Source: Montifringilla adamsi (Eukaryota; Chordata; Aves; Passeriformes; Passeridae). From it: a stretch of 64,000 nucleotides of DNA. The DNA is taken from NCBI GenBank assembly GCA_017590115.1, contig JAGGNK010006335.1, positions 617,553 to 681,552 of the forward strand. Reading direction: 5' to 3'. Shown here piece after piece: positions 1-13,330 of the stretch. The stretch's first letter is position 1. Each line of letters begins with the position of its first letter. A program made the position numbers and the translations under genes. The notes below the pieces were generated by a model. It worked only from the letters and a program-made list of their open reading frames with translations. It was not told the origin of the DNA and did no database searches.

Positions 1-300
1 ACCGCCCAACCGGCCCGGGCCGCCCCGCCCGGCCCGACCGCCGCCTCCCCCCGCCCGCTGCGGCCCTGGGCGCCTGCGCAGCACCGTGTGGTGCCGCTCC
101 CGGGGAGGGCCACGTGTGCCCTCGGCCGCGGGAGCCGGGCGGGACTCGAGCTGGGCTCGGCGGTGCTGGCATCCGACCGCGCCCGTGCAGCCTCAGGCCG
201 CCGCGCCGTCTTCCCACGGAACCGGTGATGTCTCAGTCCTGTCACAAGCAGCAGCCAAAGTCGCCTTCCAGAGGGAGAGCGGCTGAGGAATAACAGCTCC
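1..300. promoter_or_regulatory. CpG-rich promoter-like segment at window edge
   Basis: The first 300 bases are far more CpG-dense than the rest of the window. They contain an NRF1-like GGCGCCTGCGCAG at about 69-81 and an E-box CACGTG at 111-116. CpG density falls sharply around 300 where a CR1 follows. This fits a CpG-island promoter or first exon, with the remainder to the left. A short frame starting ATG at 228 (MSQSCHKQQPKSPS..., 21 codons to TAA at 291) is visible but its status is unknown. Direction of transcription cannot be told. Confidence 0.55.
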
Positions 301-331
301 GTTATAGCGTCAAATTCTCTTCTGCGGAGAG

Positions 332-835
332 TCATAGAATGTTAAGGGGTTCGAAATGACCTTAATGATCATCTAGTCGCAAGCCCTTCTGCCATGGTCA
401 GGGACACCTGCCACTAGAACAAGTTGCTCAAGGCCTTATCCAGTCTGGCCTTGAACGCTGCCAGGGCTGGGGCATCCACAGCCTCCCTGGGCAGCTGTCA
501 CCACATCTCATCACCTTCACAGCAAAAAATTTCCTCTTAATATCTAACCTAACTTTCCCCTCTTTCAGTTAGTACCTGATTATCCTTGTCCTTCTGCTAC
601 AGTTCCTGACAGTGCCTTTTTGTCTTCCCAATACAACCCTTCAGATAGTGGTTGCAATGAGGTTTCCACACAACTTTGTTTTCTTCAGGTTGAACAGCCC
701 TAACTTTCTCAGCCTGTTTTCATAGGGAAAGTGCTCCAGTCCTTTCAGCAATTTTGTGGACCTCCTCTGGACTTGTTCCAATAGTTCCATGTCTTTCTTA
801 GGTTATACCAGAACTATATGCAATACTCCTGCAGA
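332..835 (-). mobile_element. CR1 LINE fragment, 5' truncated
   Basis: Plus-strand text starts TCATAGAATG and proceeds through GATCATCTAGT, GGACACCTGCCACTAGAAC, CCTTGAACGCTGCCAGGG, TTTCCTCTTAATATCTAACC and GTGGACCTCCTCTGGACTTG, the reverse complement of the avian CR1 3' region. The element is therefore on the minus strand with its 3' end at 332. Divergence is moderate. The similarity fades after about 835. Confidence 0.9.
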
Positions 836-1555
836 TGTTTAATTAATCCATTTAAATACCTCAATTTCAGAGTACCAAAACCCACTGAATTTAGTTCTGC
901 AGCTGGAGCTCTCTCTTGTCACCTTGTACAACAAACACTCTGCTGGTGCATGTTCCATCAAGGAGGTGCTGGTGGGTGCCTGCCTGCACTGCCATGCACT
1001 GCAGCCCTTCTCAGGAGGGCTATGCTTGCCCAGCCAATATCCAGGTTGCTGCCAATCTCCAGGTGGTGTGCATCTGCATAGGCACCTTGGGCACTACTGC
1101 CTTCTTGAAAGCTGTAGGCCCACAGCTTCACCTTTCACTGTGTTGTCCAGTGTTCCAAGCACATGGCTGATCTGCTCCCCACGCAAGTGGTTACTAGTGA
1201 TGGAGAGCCACTCAGCATCCTGTATCAAGGGACCCTGCCACCCTGCATGTTGCCCGCAGCAGCATTCCTCTCTGTGTAGGTGGTCAGTTCTGAGAGCCAG
1301 ACTGGAAGCAGCAGCAGGCCAAGCTGCGTGGTCACCGAATAGTGGAGGTCTGCCAAAGCCAGAGGCTGGCCCCACAGAGGGGCACATGCCAGGACAGAGG
1401 TGGAGTTGCTGAACCTCACAGGGTTCAGCAAGGGGCCTGCAAGGGGCTCCCACCTTCTACTATGACTGCTGCAGCCTCCACAGACTGCTTGCCGCCAGAG
1501 TCCAGTATCCTCTGACAAAACATTTTTAGAAAATCCACACATGGATGGTCCAATG
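836..1555. other. Intergenic stretch, nothing recognised
   Basis: Moderately GC-rich sequence with several overlapping open frames in both directions (none with known motifs, codon bias or splice context). It could include diverged CR1 upstream of the preceding fragment. I see no gene. Confidence 0.4.
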
Positions 1556-2060
1556 TTTAATACAAAGTTTATTCATTTGAGGCTATTTTAATTTACAAGG
1601 GCTTTCCATTTAGTAGGGTTATACAGCAGTTACAATAAACATGCACATTAAATTTTGCAGACTGTAGCATTTCCAGTATTTCCAATTGCAAAATCATAAT
1701 ACAGTTGTGAATCTCCTAAGTGGCCTCTAGAATATGAATATTGTTATAACAATGTCTTCAACTGCTAGGAGGGGATATGTGTGCTGCAGCCAGCTTAGAG
1801 CTGAAGCACTCTCTTTAAAGGTTCTTTGTTCATAGTTTTTTGACATTTTTGTACTTAATTGTGCTAAATCTAGCTGTCATGGCTAAAATAAATAAAACAA
1901 GGTTGTAGGCCGAGAGAAGTTTGTACAGAGCAAGCTTCCCGAGGCCTTGTAAACAGTAGCTACGCCACTGCCCACAACACTATCCTGGTCCTTGAAAAGC
2001 AGGTCTTACTTTTTTTTTTTTTTACTTTTCCTTCTCTTGGTCAAATGTGGCCATAAGTTT
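1556..2060 (-). other. 3'-UTR-like segment with poly(A) signal
   Basis: On the minus strand this runs T-rich, UTR-like sequence into AATAAA (plus-strand TTTATT at 1568-1573), followed by TTTGTATTAAAC and then a GU-rich ATGTGTGGATTTTC. It looks like the end of a minus-strand transcript. No coding exon upstream (to the right) could be recognised before DGKQ at 17164. A very distal DGKQ poly(A) site, a lncRNA, or a retrocopy 3' end without visible tail are all possible. Confidence 0.4.
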
Positions 2061-5000
2061 GTACAGAGAATTGTTGGACACATTTATTCTATTTCAAATG
2101 AGATATTTGCAGCACTATCACAATGATGTAGTGAGAGAAATAGGGCCCAGATGTGAAGGCCTTGAGAAGCAAGAAGCATAGAGAAGGACAGGCATGGAGT
2201 GTGACAGGATGGTGTCACATAAACTGTGGGAAAACCAGAAAATCTTCAACATGTTTTCAGGGTTAGAGAATCAAGGCATTACTTTATTCTGCCCAGGATG
2301 TTTTTCCGACCAGGATGTGCAACAGAAATTATTTCATCCACACATGCCTGGATTGTGCAGTGAAAATCATACCATCACACATGGTTTTTACCAGATTTTT
2401 AACATATTTATACATTAAACCCCAAAGAAATTCACATTCATTGGTCTTAAATGACACAATTCTTAGTATTCAATTTCCTGTTGGCTATTGATCACCTTTG
2501 ATGCTAATTGCATCTTCATTCTTTGTTTCTCTTAACAATCTCTTCCCAGCCCAGGTGTCTCCAACTGCACTAGATGTTGTAATGTTCATTAATGTTCATT
2601 AATGGTCGTCAATAGTTACGGTTGATCTCCTGTGTACCTTCTGGCTACTTGAAATCCACAGATGTTTGGATCATGGAGATACGCCTGGGGAACAGGATCG
2701 TTTGAAGAGAAACTTCAATAACTTCCCCCTGGGCAAAGGCAAACAAATCCCTGACCAAAGTTACATAAAAAAATTTAGAAGTGGTATAATTTCCAGCAAC
2801 TGCGCAAAGATTTAGGGTGGGGTTTGATTTGCAAAGGCTGCTGTTGGCCCTATGCCAGTCTGAGCAGGTGAATGGACATGTTCACCCAGGGCACAATCTC
2901 CTGCAGGCTTGCATTTCCAGGACAGACAAAATTCTAGACCAAACGAGTTTCACAACAAAGACCTCATGCAGCTTGGTAATCAGATACACCACCAGTAAAA
3001 GGTCTGATTGAAATTTTGTGCTGTGAGAAAGGCACGTGACGCAGCTGTGAGAGCAACTTCTTCTCACAGTGCCCCAAGTACGCCATGGTTATGGTTTGTT
3101 GGACTGCACCGGACTAAAACCTGCACCTCCCGGGCAGGTATCCAAAACTGCTGTGAGTGACAGTGCAATGCTCATTTTCTTTGAAGCTACAGCAGCCATG
3201 AGAACCCCTGCCGACCTCAGGATAGGGTAATGGGCAGGCAGACATAGGAGAAGAGGACCTTGAATGCTTTTTAACATCAAAGTTTTAAATGGGACTTCTG
3301 CATTTCTGTGGCACATGACATCTCCACAATGACTGGAGATGTCCAATAGGTAGAGAATTCCTGTGACTTTTCTGGCAGGTGGCAATGACGTCTTCTGATT
3401 CTTTGAAGCTCGGTGCACCAGCTGCAAAGTCTGTGAAAGGATAAGAGAAAACAGTGAGGAAAAGAGGAGGCTCCTCTAGAAGTCTACTTATCATACTTTA
3501 CAGTTACGTCATCTTTGCAGATAAAACACAGGAGTCTCAGCATGCAATGAAGTCTGTCCTGTTGGATAACAGTTACTGCAAGGCCCATAAGGACCAGAAC
3601 TCCTGTGGAAAAGGCAAGTGGTTCATTATGAGCATTAGGGTGTTGCAGAGGTTTTCTGCCGTCATCGTGGTGCATGTGACTCTGATGGCTTGGATAGATG
3701 CAGAACTGCTGGACAAGGCAAAAAGGCTGCTTGGCAGACTACTGTAGTCTACATAGGGCAAGGTCACACCAAGCCACATCCTTTTGTTCGAGGTTGAGCT
3801 TCATGTTCACATGCCCATCCTCGTCCTGTCCATTTTCTGAGGTGATTTTCAGGCAAATAATAGTCTCAAATTTCTCAAAGTCTATTCTAATGCATCCATG
3901 GAAACACATACGAAAGGACTCTGCCCTGGCCACATAATGAACAGGGCTGGTGAGTGTAGGTGTGCATTGGCATTGGCTGGTCACAGCTGGGACTACTTCT
4001 GAATGTTTTGTGTATCCTTTGGATCATGGAGAAAGAAGAAGGGATTCTTAGCCTCCATGTGGTCATATTGCACATGTGCTGTGTGTCTGTTTGAGTTCAA
4101 GCACAGACAAAATTGCCTATTCAAGATCTGACACTGCTGGATTGCTGTTTTTATCCATGCTGACTGTGCAGCAGGGACACTGTCTGATGGTGCTAGAGGG
4201 AGAGAGGAAGATGTGCTTGGGGCACTCATGAGAGCAGCAGCCAGCCTCAGATTTTGTGCCTGAGAGCACAGTGTTCAGTAACCTTCCTACTGCTTCCCCA
4301 CAAAGGGCCCTTTGCTGTGGCTGTGCTTTCCTGGGTGTGCTTTTTGAACAGTTACCCATATGGTCCTGATGGAGTGGGTGGGTGCCCTAGGAGAAGAGGC
4401 AGCCTTGGGGCTGCAGTGTGGATCTGCTGGCCTTTGCTCTGGGCCAGGGCTCTTCCCAGGGGCAGGAGACATTCCTTGTGTGTGGACTGTGGCTGTAGCA
4501 GCAGCTGTTTGGACTTGCCCAGACAGTACCTTGGAGAAGTGGGGAAGTGGGTGGTAATGGCAGCAGATCCAGAGGTTGTGAAGCCATGGCGAGATAGGTG
4601 TCAGGAAGAGGGAGGAAGCCAGAGGAACTGGCAGCAGCTGTGTGAGCAGTGGAAATTTGGAGGTAAGAAAGATGTGCTGGGTGCAGCAGGTGATGAGGGA
4701 GTGAGGCCAGTGACCCAGCAGGAGCAGGGAGACTCGAGATGGGCCTCTCTGTGTGCACCACAGCTCTGAATGTCATGAGAGTGGACTGAGTGGACCCCTG
4801 TTGTGGTCCTGAGAAAGCAGGGTGGAGGTGCAGTGGAGAAAACTCTGTGCTGTGTTTTGTTAAAGATACTATTGTATAGAGGACAGAAGGACTAAGCCAT
4901 CTAGCTGCACAGGAGAGATTTGTTCTGCAGTTCCTTCCACCTCAGGTCCCCCTTAAGCCATCCACTCTGGGACCTGGTCTTCAATCCATGCAGACTCTGC

Positions 5001-5383
5001 CCCACCAAATTCTCTGTGCTCATGCATGCAGGGCCTGGCTCTTGGGCTCTTGAGGGCTTTGCTCCCCACCTGCATCCCAAACAAGACACCTGGTGTCTGT
5101 CTGGGGTTGTGCCACCACAGTACATCACTGTGGCCCCGTGCAGAGTACTGTGGGGCCTGGCCTTTAGCCATGCTGGACCATGAATTTCAGGCTCTTACTT
5201 GACATGACAGCTTTCACACTGTTTCCTCAGGGGAGGCAGAACTTTGCCATCAAGTCTGCCCAGCTCTCAGCACCCCTGGAGCTGGCCCTGGAGCAGTGCT
5301 CGGCTTTGTTCTCCACTGCTGAATGCTGTGGCTTGGCCCCCATGATGTCAAATGTCATGGCTGTGTGAAACATTATTCCTCCA
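2061..5383. other. Noncoding or unresolved stretch
   Basis: Many short overlapping frames on both strands, none with a recognisable family, none linked by a convincing exon chain. On the minus strand 3790-3960 reads an even-looking peptide (RIDFEKFETIICLKITSENG) without stops for about 80 codons, but adjacent sequence is out of frame. A small duplication of ATTAATGTTC lies near 2583-2602. From 4200 to 5300 the sequence is more GC-rich. Confidence 0.35.
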
Positions 5384-5941
5384 TGTCTTGGTTTAACCCC
5401 ATCTGGCCACCAAGTGCCACACACAGCCACTCACTCACTGCCCCACCAGTGGGACTGGGGAGAGAACTGGAAGAGCAAAACCTAGAAGACTCTTGGTTTG
5501 AGATAAAGACAGTAAAATATGGAAAACAAAAGCAAATATTAAAAGTACATAAGCAAAATCCCCCAAAGAATTCATTCACCTGGGCAGGCAGCTCTTCAGC
5601 CATCTCCAGGGGCCCCCTCCCACCTCACGGTGACTTAGGGACACAAATGCCATCACTCCAAACATTTCTTCCTCCTTCTTGCACCCAGATTTAAATACAG
5701 AGCATTTTGTCAAATGGTCTGGATTATCCCTTTGGCCAGTTCAACCTCCCATGTACCTCCAACTTCCTTCCTAGAATGGTAGTACAAAAAGCAGGAAAGG
5801 CCTTGACTCTGTGTAAGCCCTGCTCAAGAATAACTAAAACATCTCTATATTATCAACCCTGTGTGAAGCACAAATCCAAACCACAGCCCCATTCTAGCCA
5901 CTCTGAAAAAAATTCATTCTATCCCAGTAGAAACCAGCACA
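5384..5941 (-). mobile_element. Solo ERV LTR
   Basis: The segment begins TGTCTTGGTTTAACCCC and ends ATCCCAGTAGAAACCAGCA-CA, giving TG...CA termini. Its minus strand opens with a diverged form of the avian LTR start (TGTCCTGGTTTCAGCTGGGA as recalled) and closes with the GGGTTAAACCAAGACA-like end. Interior pieces (CCCTTTGGCCAGTTCA, TCAACCCTGTGTGAAGCACA) also fit. The bases outside, CTCCA on the left and CCCCA on the right, look like a 5-base target-site duplication with one change. No internal viral genes adjoin it, so it is a solo LTR. Confidence 0.8.
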
Positions 5942-8900
5942 CCCCAACTCACCTCAAGCCAAGCACCACTGAGGCTGGCTGCTGGGCCATGCCTTGGGCT
6001 GCCCTGTGTCGCTTTGCAGGCAAATTTCAGAGAGCTAAACTCCCCCAGCCAGCTTTCCCTCCGCAGGGGCCTGGGTCCCTTGCACCCTTCCTGTGGCGGG
6101 CCACCCCCAGGGCACAGCTTGCCAATGCTCCCCCAGCACGTACCCCCTTCTGGGGGGGAATGGCACCTGCAGAGCAGCACCCCACACCTTTCTGCCGCTC
6201 CTCCCAGCAATGCTGCCTGCTGCTCCATGGGCTCACCCTCCCACTGGCCTGCGAGACCCAGCAAGACCTGCTGGCAATACAGTTCTCAGCAACCCTGAGA
6301 GAGCAATCTTAGAAACCTGTGCCCTCAGAACCGCACCATACTGCCATCAGTTTTCTTCCCCAAACTGATTATAATTTCAGAGGAGGATTACTTAAAGAAA
6401 GATGGAACAAGCTTTTAAAATCCATGAACCAAATAGTTAAAGCATAAACATCTTTGCATAACTACAGCGCATTGTTTCTTTTAAAATAATTTTTAAACCA
6501 CAGCAATTGCACATCCAGTGTCTGGGCAGTTCCTGAAAGGCTTTCCGAAGTCAGGGGCGGTTCTGCTATCCTCAGTCAGAAAGCAAGAGGGCAGCAACCT
6601 CCAGTCTAACAGTGAGTTAACTAGCCGGGAACATCATGAAGTGGTCCGTGCCCAGCAGCAAATGTCCGTGTTTGTGTTAAAAAGGAACTGCCAGAACTAA
6701 AGTCCCTGTTGTAGTAGAATGGTACTTGACACTGCTTCATTTTTGTGCCAACACTTATAAAACTTGTCAGACAAGTTTTAGAAGGATATTTATAATTAAG
6801 AGAAACTCAAGCAGCTCCCTCTAACAGGCAGATAAAACTGAGATCTTGGACAGGTTGTAGCAGGATACAGGTTAGTTTATGACCTGAACTGTTGACACAC
6901 CACAGTTACAAACTTTAAAAGACTGAAAAAATCCTAAAAATGTTCACTTGTAACCCAAAGAAGCCTGAAAAAGGTGTTAAACGTTTCTAGAGGAGAACAA
7001 ATATGACAAGCCATTGTAGACCGCAGTAATACAGGAGTGACGACAAGTCCTGTGGCAGGAATGGTTGATGAGGAGTTAGGGAGGTGCCGGTAGGTGCCAA
7101 AGACTGGGAAGCTGAAGCGGGAGAGTGCAGAAAAAAATGTGCCACCCAGGCAACTGAAGCAGTCTCCTTTTGTGTAGCAGTTCTGATGGAGTGTCTTTAA
7201 TTCTGGCATGTCCTAGATGAGTATAATTTTCATACCTTTGTTGCAGCCATGCTGAGACACTGTCAGATGGCGATCTCAGCCTCCTTGAGATTTTTCTGGA
7301 CTGGAGATGTTGGGGGTTGCCTGTGGGGACTGTGGCTTATGAGATTGAGAGTCAGTCGTAGAAGACTTGCTATCAGCTCTGCTCCATGTTTTGCTGGAGA
7401 GGCTGCTTCATCAGAGGACACCAAGCCATTCCTGTGTGACAGAAAAATATGGGAGCAGGACCTTCAATGCAAGGCTGTGTAGTGACCATGTGACTGGATT
7501 AATTTGTTTCCACTTCGGCAGTTTGAAGCGGGGTTGGCAAGATCGACATGTCCTCGCTGCTAGGAATGTTTTGTGCCTTCTGATCTGCTTGTGCTTTGGA
7601 AATTGCAGCAGGGAAAGCTTCTTTGAGCCAGGAGGTACTGACCTCAAAACAGTGTGCAAATGAGTGGTGTTGTGAGCAACATCCCCAGAAATCCTGGACT
7701 GACAGCAGCCTCCTAGTTATCTGGCACAGACTTGAGGGCACTGGTCCAGCAGAGGTGCCAGTGCTTGTCTGTTAGAGTGGCTAATTGTGGTAAATAATCA
7801 CTGATTAACAGCACAGGTTGGCTGAGAGAAGCCCTGAAATTGACAGAGCTTGTCCCTTCCTCATTTTCTGGTGTGGAGTGAGGTGTTGTCTGTCTGCAAT
7901 TTCACTGTGTGTTTTCTGATGCCTGCCCCCGTCTCTGCCCCCGATTACAAGGGCCCTGCATTAAGTCACCAGGCTTCCGGTCAGAGCACTTGTCTCTGCA
8001 GACTCTGTGCCTCATCTGTGCTGGCTGTTCTACCTCTCTAACCTGTCTATAACCATTGTGATGCTCTTCGTTTTCCCATCCCTCTCTCTTTCTGTGATTC
8101 CCTACTAGACTCTTAGGCTGGATTTCTTGGTTTCCAGAACCTGAAAGCCAGGTCCTGGATAGACCAATATAGTATGGTGCCAGTACAAGAGAAGTCTGGG
8201 CAAATTGTGAGGGACAGAGATTCATTCAAGAGTGAATGTTGAGCCTTATTAGTTTAAGAGGAGGCAAAGTTTGACCCATTTGTATTATTCATATCAAGGC
8301 TGCTTGCCTGGAGGTGGGCACCTGCACAGGCACTGCTCTGTCTGCATGGATTTGTTTTCAAGATGCTGATTGCTGATGCCACCACCACTGCATCTTCCAG
8401 CATTTGGTTATTCAGACCTGGCAGGAGAGATCAGAGGTGCTACAGTTGTTCACAAGAAAGCATCTGTTTTAGGGCCCAAAGCTGTCATCTGATTATCAAT
8501 TTGATGTCCAAAATGATTCTATTAGCCCTTAAATTTAATTTCCTTGGGACTTCATTATTTACCTAAAAGGATTTTTTTTTTAGCTGTGCTTCAAAGAGTA
8601 TTGTCTAACACTGAAGTTACACTGGGATTTATCATGGTCCAACCCATCCTTCCCATTCTCAGATACCAGTTCCCCTTGATGAGAAAGCGGTATAGCCAGA
8701 TTGCAAGGCACAACCCTGTATGGGCAGGGAGGGACTGCTGGTAGCTGTCTGTTCTTCTTACAGTTCTCTCAGCCCAGAGGAGGGCAGGGGTAAAAATAAT
8801 TTCAGGTTTGGATGTTTTGTGGTTTGTCTTTTTCTTTTCTCTATATGAAGGTCAGTGTTCTGCTTGCTTCCCCTCTTTTCCCAGAACTGTAGCCCCAAAC

Positions 8901-10249
8901 AGAATTTTTCCATGTATGGATTTAAATGTAACTGTAGCTGCTTCAGAGCTTGTTGATTTGCAGTCCAGAAAGGAACAGTAAGGTTTTTCCAGAGCTATTA
9001 GGACATAACCAAGGCCTCCTTAGTTCTGCAGTCAGTTGTTGAACAGAGCAGGGAGAACCAACTGCTCATTGCCAGAGGCAGCAGGGACACCCCCAGTGGA
9101 GGTGTTCAGCCGAGTGCCTCCCCCCCATCCCCAGCCATGAAAGGCAGACCCTAACCTCCAAGGAGGGGTGAACTGTCCACCCACAGTGGGGCAGAGTTTC
9201 CACCTGGGCCTGGCTCACTGGACTTCCAGTTGTCCCAGCTGAGTCCCTCCAATCCAAGGTCCATGAGGTCTGGCCCTTGAGTTGTGCAGGCCAGGTCCAC
9301 CACTGTTCACCTGAGCCAAGCACAAGGCTATGTGTGGGCCTGTTACCCACAGCCTGAAAACCAGGTCATGTCTTTCTAGAGAAGGGCAAACAGGGCAATG
9401 AATTGTACAAAAAAACCTTGGAAAATCTGCACCATCATTAAAGGAAGTCTGTGTGCATTAAAGTAAACTGTGGTGCTATCACAGAAAGACTTTACCAATT
9501 ACAGTGCTAACCAGAACAATAAGAGTTCTACAGGTTCTTGAATGTTGTAGGGATCAAATTTAGATGTTGTCTCACAAATGAAAACGTTTGAAATCACACT
9601 GTTAGAAGACAGCCATCCTTCCACAGGGCATGACCCAATCTCAAACAGCAAGGCTACAGAATTCCTGTAAAAGCAGTGCCCAGCTGAGATAATGTATGTT
9701 TGTTTCTGCAGAAGTATATTCCGCTATTTTTAAAGCATAACTACTCCACAAGCATCCAGGGTAGAAGAGATGTTGTATTTGTTCACAGCAAATTCTAGTT
9801 ACAGATCTCTGGAACTTGTAAATAATACTTAGAATACAATTTTTCATATTGGTGCAAAATGTACAGTCAAACACAAAACACGTATTGCAAAATATACATA
9901 GAATTTTCTAAGAACAGAACCCAAGGATAAACAGATGTTTAAATATAAGAGAAAAGTCCATATTTTATAAATTACTTTTTAAAAAATCTATTAGTACACT
10001 AGGTATGCTTTTTGTAGACAAGTTACCACAATATAGTGACGTCTCATTTGCAAGGCAGACATTGAGAAACAAGTTACATCATTAAAAGCTAGTTTTTGAG
10101 ACCAATCCACAAGTAAATGTGTGATAACACATTACTGGTTTGAGGCACAGAGTGTGGAAACTGTTTTCAACCACTTTAATGCTTATACTTAGGCTGCTTT
10201 TTTCTCTGAGAATTAGGCAGATGCACAAAGAACAAGCACTAGACAATAA
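5942..10249. other. Intergenic/noncoding stretch
   Basis: 5942-6310 is a GC-rich patch with C-runs and no known match; 6311-9060 is unremarkable; 9060-9360 is another GC-rich patch; 9361-10249 returns to AT-rich, UTR-like sequence on the minus strand. I could not support any exon, RNA gene or named repeat here. Confidence 0.35.
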
Positions 10250-10291
10250 CTTGTCAGTTTACATTAGTTTATTGGGTCAGGATTATTTATT
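10250..10291 (-). terminator. Candidate poly(A) site for DGKQ
   Basis: Two AATAAA hexamers on the minus strand (plus-strand TTTATT at 10286-10291 and 10268-10273) are followed by a likely cleavage zone and then a GU-rich stretch (about 10205-10245, TTATTGTCTAGTGCTTG on the minus strand). This is the arrangement of a strong vertebrate polyadenylation site. Which transcript uses it is inferred. Confidence 0.4.
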
Positions 10292-13275
10292 ACTGATGTA
10301 TTAGAACATTCACAAGAAATGCTATGAGACACCTTAAGAGTATCTTGAAAACAAAACAGCATTCATACAACTGTGTAAATTGGATTATTTAAATAACCAG
10401 AGGTGAAAAACAGTTATTTAAGCAATAGTTAAGTTATAGTTTGAGAAGAATTAAGATGTCATCAGTCATTTTTAAGTAGGAAAGATGCTGAAATCTATAG
10501 TGAATTACAAACTCTAATGCTTTGCATTCAAAGCAGAGATGTTGTCTTCCAATATTTAGAACTTGTAGCTTCAAGATACTGATTGCTGCTAGCTACACCA
10601 TTGATAACTAAACTATTACAAGGATAACTTTGGGCATGTTTGGAATGCTAGAGTTATACAGCTATTGCTATGCTACAGATCCCCAAATTTTGCTTTAAAA
10701 TAGCAGTGAAGGCTTTATAAGCACCCAAAAATTACACAATAAATACTCAGTAATACTTCAAGCACCTCTTGCTACCCAATTTGGCAAGATAAGCAGCACT
10801 AAGAAATGGATGCCATGGTGAGACAAGATATTAGCAGTTTGACTCGGGCACTCTTAAATTTGTGCCTGCCTGCCTTCAGAAAGCAAAAGAACTTGTGTGG
10901 CACACTCTATAATGGTGAGAGAGAGGACTGTAAGTGCCAGTCACCAGACTCACAGCCTCTCTGCAGTCAAGCACAAGGGCAGCCTCTCTGCTCTTCAACC
11001 TGCAGTGATCTGTATGGGGAGAAGCTCTGCCTTGTGTGGCTGATGTTTATATGGGGAGTTGCTGCCAGAGGTTAATAGGGGATATGCACAATATAAATTA
11101 AGTAATATCTTCTGAAATCAGATTATCCCCTAAGTAACACACTTGACCAGTGCAGAGTGACATGCTAAATGGGTATGCTACCAGGAGAGCTCAGAGGGTT
11201 AACTACACCAGTAATACTGCCCTATTAAAAAATACTTTGCTTTGGGATAGATCTTTAATATCTACAAACATTTATTTCAAGATTCAACTTTTTCAGCACT
11301 GATCTGCTATAAAACCTTCTCATAAATTATCTTCACAAAAAATAAAGTCACTCTTTCAGAAAACATGTTCAATATAACACACTTGTGTCAGTACAAATTT
11401 TGCCCTGTGAGTTCATGGCAGAGAAGCCATAACCCACACTGAAATCTCTCCAAAGCAACATAACCAGGACTCTAAAACCAGAAGGCAACAATTCCATTAA
11501 TTACCATGGTAAGCAGAAACAGTGCTTCCAAAACACATGAAGAGTGCACTGTTTCAGTGGACGTGTATGGGTTTACAATCAATAGTCTCTGTCCTGTAAA
11601 CATTGAAACCGCCACTCTAACTGCAGGCTAAGGTTAGTAATTTGTATTCATTTCACTGCACTCCACACATACAATGCCTACACTGCTAAAAAGAAACCAC
11701 AACAAAACAAAACTATTAAACAGCAAAAGGAATGAAGGCTTTGGGCTGGATGTCTCCTGAAACTAAGTGTCAAATCAGTAAGTGTTGACATTATAAATAA
11801 AACTTGAACATTATTTTATGCATTATAGAAGCAGTCTAGTAAAACCTAAAACTTAGAATAGCAGCAAATTTGCTCAAAAACATACACAAACGTTCAGTCA
11901 GTCAGCTATAAATACATTCTGCAATGTGAGAAGCCATCTCTATCCCCAAGCAGGCTTTCAAGGAGAACACAGTGTTAGACATGGATGGGGATCAGGAACA
12001 CTGCAGCCAGAGAAACTCCTAAACAACTGTATTCTACAAACTTGTTCTCATTGTTATCTGAAAGTGCATCTTTGTATCTGTAGAATCATCCCCATATTTA
12101 CAAAAAAAGTACAAACATTGCAATTTTGCCACACCCTAAGCCTGTCTAACCTGCATTTTCTGTTAAGTGCAAAAAGTATAATGCAGTTATACATATTCTG
12201 ACGTATATAAGATCAAAGCCTGAAAATGAGGCAACGTTGTCACCGGTGAATCCAAGGCAATTCAGTAGTTGCCAAATCTTTGCTGCAGAGCTGTTAGATG
12301 GCTAAAGTAGAAGCTGAAGTAGAAATTAAAGAATAGTCTAAGCCAAACTGACAGAGCAGCATTCAGAGCAGGAACTCCATTCCCCCACTCTCCACACACA
12401 TTCACCAGCACATGCTCATACCTTCATTACCAGTTTTGGTACAGAGTTAGGCCCAAAGGGCAGGACGGCAGCCTGGCAGAAATAGGAAGATGTACAGTCA
12501 CTTTGAAGGTGGTAAGGAAGACTTATGGGGTGCAGACTGCAAAAGTATCTACTGCCAGTGCACAACTCCAATGAGCCCCCTGTACTGGTGCTGGAATATG
12601 GATTGGAGACCGTGCAAGACAGAGCATACCTACAGATGGCACATTATTAAATACATATGCAACCAAATCTGTTGTGTCTTCAACGTAAGCCCTAAGTGTC
12701 ACAACAGCTCCTCTTACCTTCTCCTCCCACAAAAAGAGGTTTCATTTGATAATGATGCTTATATGCCAACAGACTGCTACAGAATCACATGCACGCATAA
12801 ATACTGAGCAATTCGAAACAGCTGACATTCAGATCAAGTACAATATTTGCTCTAAAGACATTAAATCAGTACAATATTTGTAAGAGGGAAACTGTGAAGA
12901 TTAACAACAATTGTCTATAACAGTTCATTTAGTTTTGTTCCTTAGGTAAGTCTTGCAGTGACAGTTTCTTCCTAGTTTTTTAAAATGCTACAATAGCCAT
13001 TGCCACTGGTTTTAGACACACAGATACTTGACTGAAATCTAGAAAGAGCAAGCAGAGCTCAAACTGCATACATGCAGAAACTGTACTATAAATGCAGTTG
13101 TGCTTTCACTATATTGCCATCATATCTTGTTGGAAAGTACAAGTCCTGCCTCATGTCCAAAACCGGTGAAAGGAAGATCCAGAAGTGAGTGCTATCAGAA
13201 TGCTGTAACAGGGCAAAAGCTGTATAATTAGGCACTGTGGAAGGAAATACAATAAGGCGTATTCTTAAAGGATGT

Positions 13276-13330
13276 GTGCACATGTATGTACACACATGTA
13301 TGTACACGCACATATGTACACATATATAAA
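13276..13330. repeat. TATG/CACA microsatellite
   Basis: Imperfect alternation of purines and pyrimidines with ACATGTATGTACACACATGT-type units. It is a simple repeat in the probable 3' UTR. Confidence 0.8.

Noticed and set aside
4254..4769. 171-codon plus-strand frame
   Set aside because: No family, no splice or promoter context, and similar-length frames overlap it on the other strand; expected by chance in GC-richer DNA.
5707..6312. 201-codon plus-strand frame
   Set aside because: Begins inside the LTR in antisense and continues into a Pro-rich GC patch; no domain.
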